64,000 nucleotides of DNA, taken from positions 1 through 64,000 of the forward strand of contig JAQBUI010000011.1 of the NCBI GenBank assembly GCA_027624035.1. Reading direction: 5' to 3'. The stretch's first letter is position 1, and each line of letters starts with the position of its first letter. The notes below the pieces were generated by a model. The model saw only the letters and a list, made by a program, of their open reading frames with translations, ran no database searches and was not told where the DNA came from. Positions 63,385 to 64,000 of the stretch are shown piece by piece. The DNA is from Pseudomonadota bacterium. GTDB taxonomy: Bacteria; Pseudomonadota; Gammaproteobacteria; Pseudomonadales; Azotimanducaceae. Both the position numbers and the translations under genes were made by a program.

Positions 63385-64000
63385 TTATGGGCGCAAATAC
63401 TCCCCGGGCTGACGGTCAAAATGAACGGGCGTGTCCGGGTCGCGCAACCCAATCTCACTCGGCACCTGACCACGCCAGCGGTCGGGAGCGCTCTCGCCCC
63501 GACGAAAGTACCAGCACAACAGAACCGTGCGCCGCTCTGTGGATTCGTTGGGATGTGTGGCGTGCAGCAGTCTGGCATCAGCAATCACCAGTTGTCCCGG
63601 TTCGACTGCTACGTCAACCGAGTCAGGATGATCGAAGAACATCCACTGATTGGTTTCCGATACGGAGTAGCCGCCACCCTCGTGGGGTGGCACGAGGTGC
63701 TCGTGAATGTCCATGCGATGTCGATGGCTTCCCGGTATCACCCGCAGGCAACCATTCTCCGGCCGCGTGTCCGTCAGATACCAGTTCAGAAAGATCTGCT
63801 GCGGCCAGGGCGAGAGGCTGATCGGATCCCTCCATCGCGCCCAGTCCTGGTGCCAGTAAAGCGCGGGCGCGCCTGGCGGCTTGGAGATGATCTGATAGTA
63901 GCGCTGTGATCGAAAATCGCCGAGACCAAGAGATTCAAGAACGGGCCCGGTGTGCTCGATCAAGCGATCAACGATCTCGTCCTGGGGCAGGTCGGGATTG
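63385..64000 (-). CDS. Phytanoyl-CoA dioxygenase family protein (3), 5' end outside window
   Basis: The frame is open to the window edge, so the start lies beyond 64000; 205 codons are visible. Iron ligands are in ALYWHQDWARW (HxD) and DARLLHATHPNES; Arg follows in ERRTVLLCWYFRRGE. The PGSHRHRMDIHEHLVP segment is typical of PhyH proteins. Same strand as PhyH (2), 146 bases apart. Confidence 0.88.
   Translation of the reverse strand, partial: NPDLPQDEIVDRLIEHTGPVLESLGLGDFRSQRYYQIISKPPGAPALYWHQDWARWRDPISLSPWPQQIFLNWYLTDTRPENGCLRVIPGSHRHRMDIHEHLVPPHEGGGYSVSETNQWMFFDHPDSVDVAVEPGQLVIADARLLHATHPNESTERRTVLLCWYFRRGESAPDRWRGQVPSEIGLRDPDTPVHFDRQPGEYLRP

Overview
The window reads as a chromosomal segment of a GC-rich gammaproteobacterium. 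The evidence is the gene order: grpE-dnaK with hrcA, then recN, fur/bamE, rnfH-ratA and smpB-ssrA; xseB-ispA-dxs; ribH-nusB-thiL-pgpA downstream of nrdR-ribD; and rpsF-rpsR-rplI-dnaB-alr-radA next to rlmB-rnr. All of these are familiar gammaproteobacterial arrangements. The three phytanoyl-CoA dioxygenase-like genes, the Na+-coupled transporter and the sigma-32-like heat-shock promoters fit a free-living, possibly marine, aerobic bacterium. That last point is inference.

Layout. 1-9.6 kb: heat-shock genes, recN, fur, bamE, ratA-rnfH, a sodium symporter and smpB. 9.87-10.25 kb: tmRNA (ssrA). 10.3-17.7 kb: an accessory island directly behind ssrA. It is a graveyard of defence genes: a type I restriction locus reduced to an HTH gene, an hsdM stub and an hsdR with its motor deleted, then a broken TOTE-type primase/helicase gene. 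Two intact Fic genes and an intact FitAB-like toxin-antitoxin pair remain. 18-36 kb: metabolic and envelope genes, namely a Rieske protein, GST, acyl-CoA ligase, an AAA ATPase, a peroxiredoxin, Ppx/GppA, a four-gene operon (two DUF1538 membrane proteins, a PII-like protein and a CBS protein), ferrochelatase, a degenerate GGDEF protein, MBL hydrolase, Nudix, an M48 lipoprotein, MFS, cytochrome b561 and a c-type cytochrome. 36-57 kb: isoprenoid, riboflavin, thiamine, ribosomal, replication and repair housekeeping blocks, ending in tRNA-Leu(CAG). 57-64 kb: two IS110-type elements, a pRiA4b ORF-3-like gene, three PhyH-type dioxygenases and a disrupted secreted esterase.

The two most notable observations follow. 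(1) The BCP-type peroxiredoxin at 22692-23141 is one continuous frame of 150 codons, broken only by a TGA exactly at the peroxidatic cysteine. Hairpins lie just downstream, so it is probably a selenoprotein that a standard gene caller truncates. (2) A dispersed intergenic repeat of about 70-86 bases occurs as tandem pairs at four separate loci, always in the same orientation on the + strand, with a variable hairpin at its 5' end. Further points are a heat-shock promoter overlapping the grpE stop codon, a structured leader in front of the IS110 transposase that may encode its bridge RNA, and internal deletions that removed the motor domains of both hsdR and the TOTE gene.
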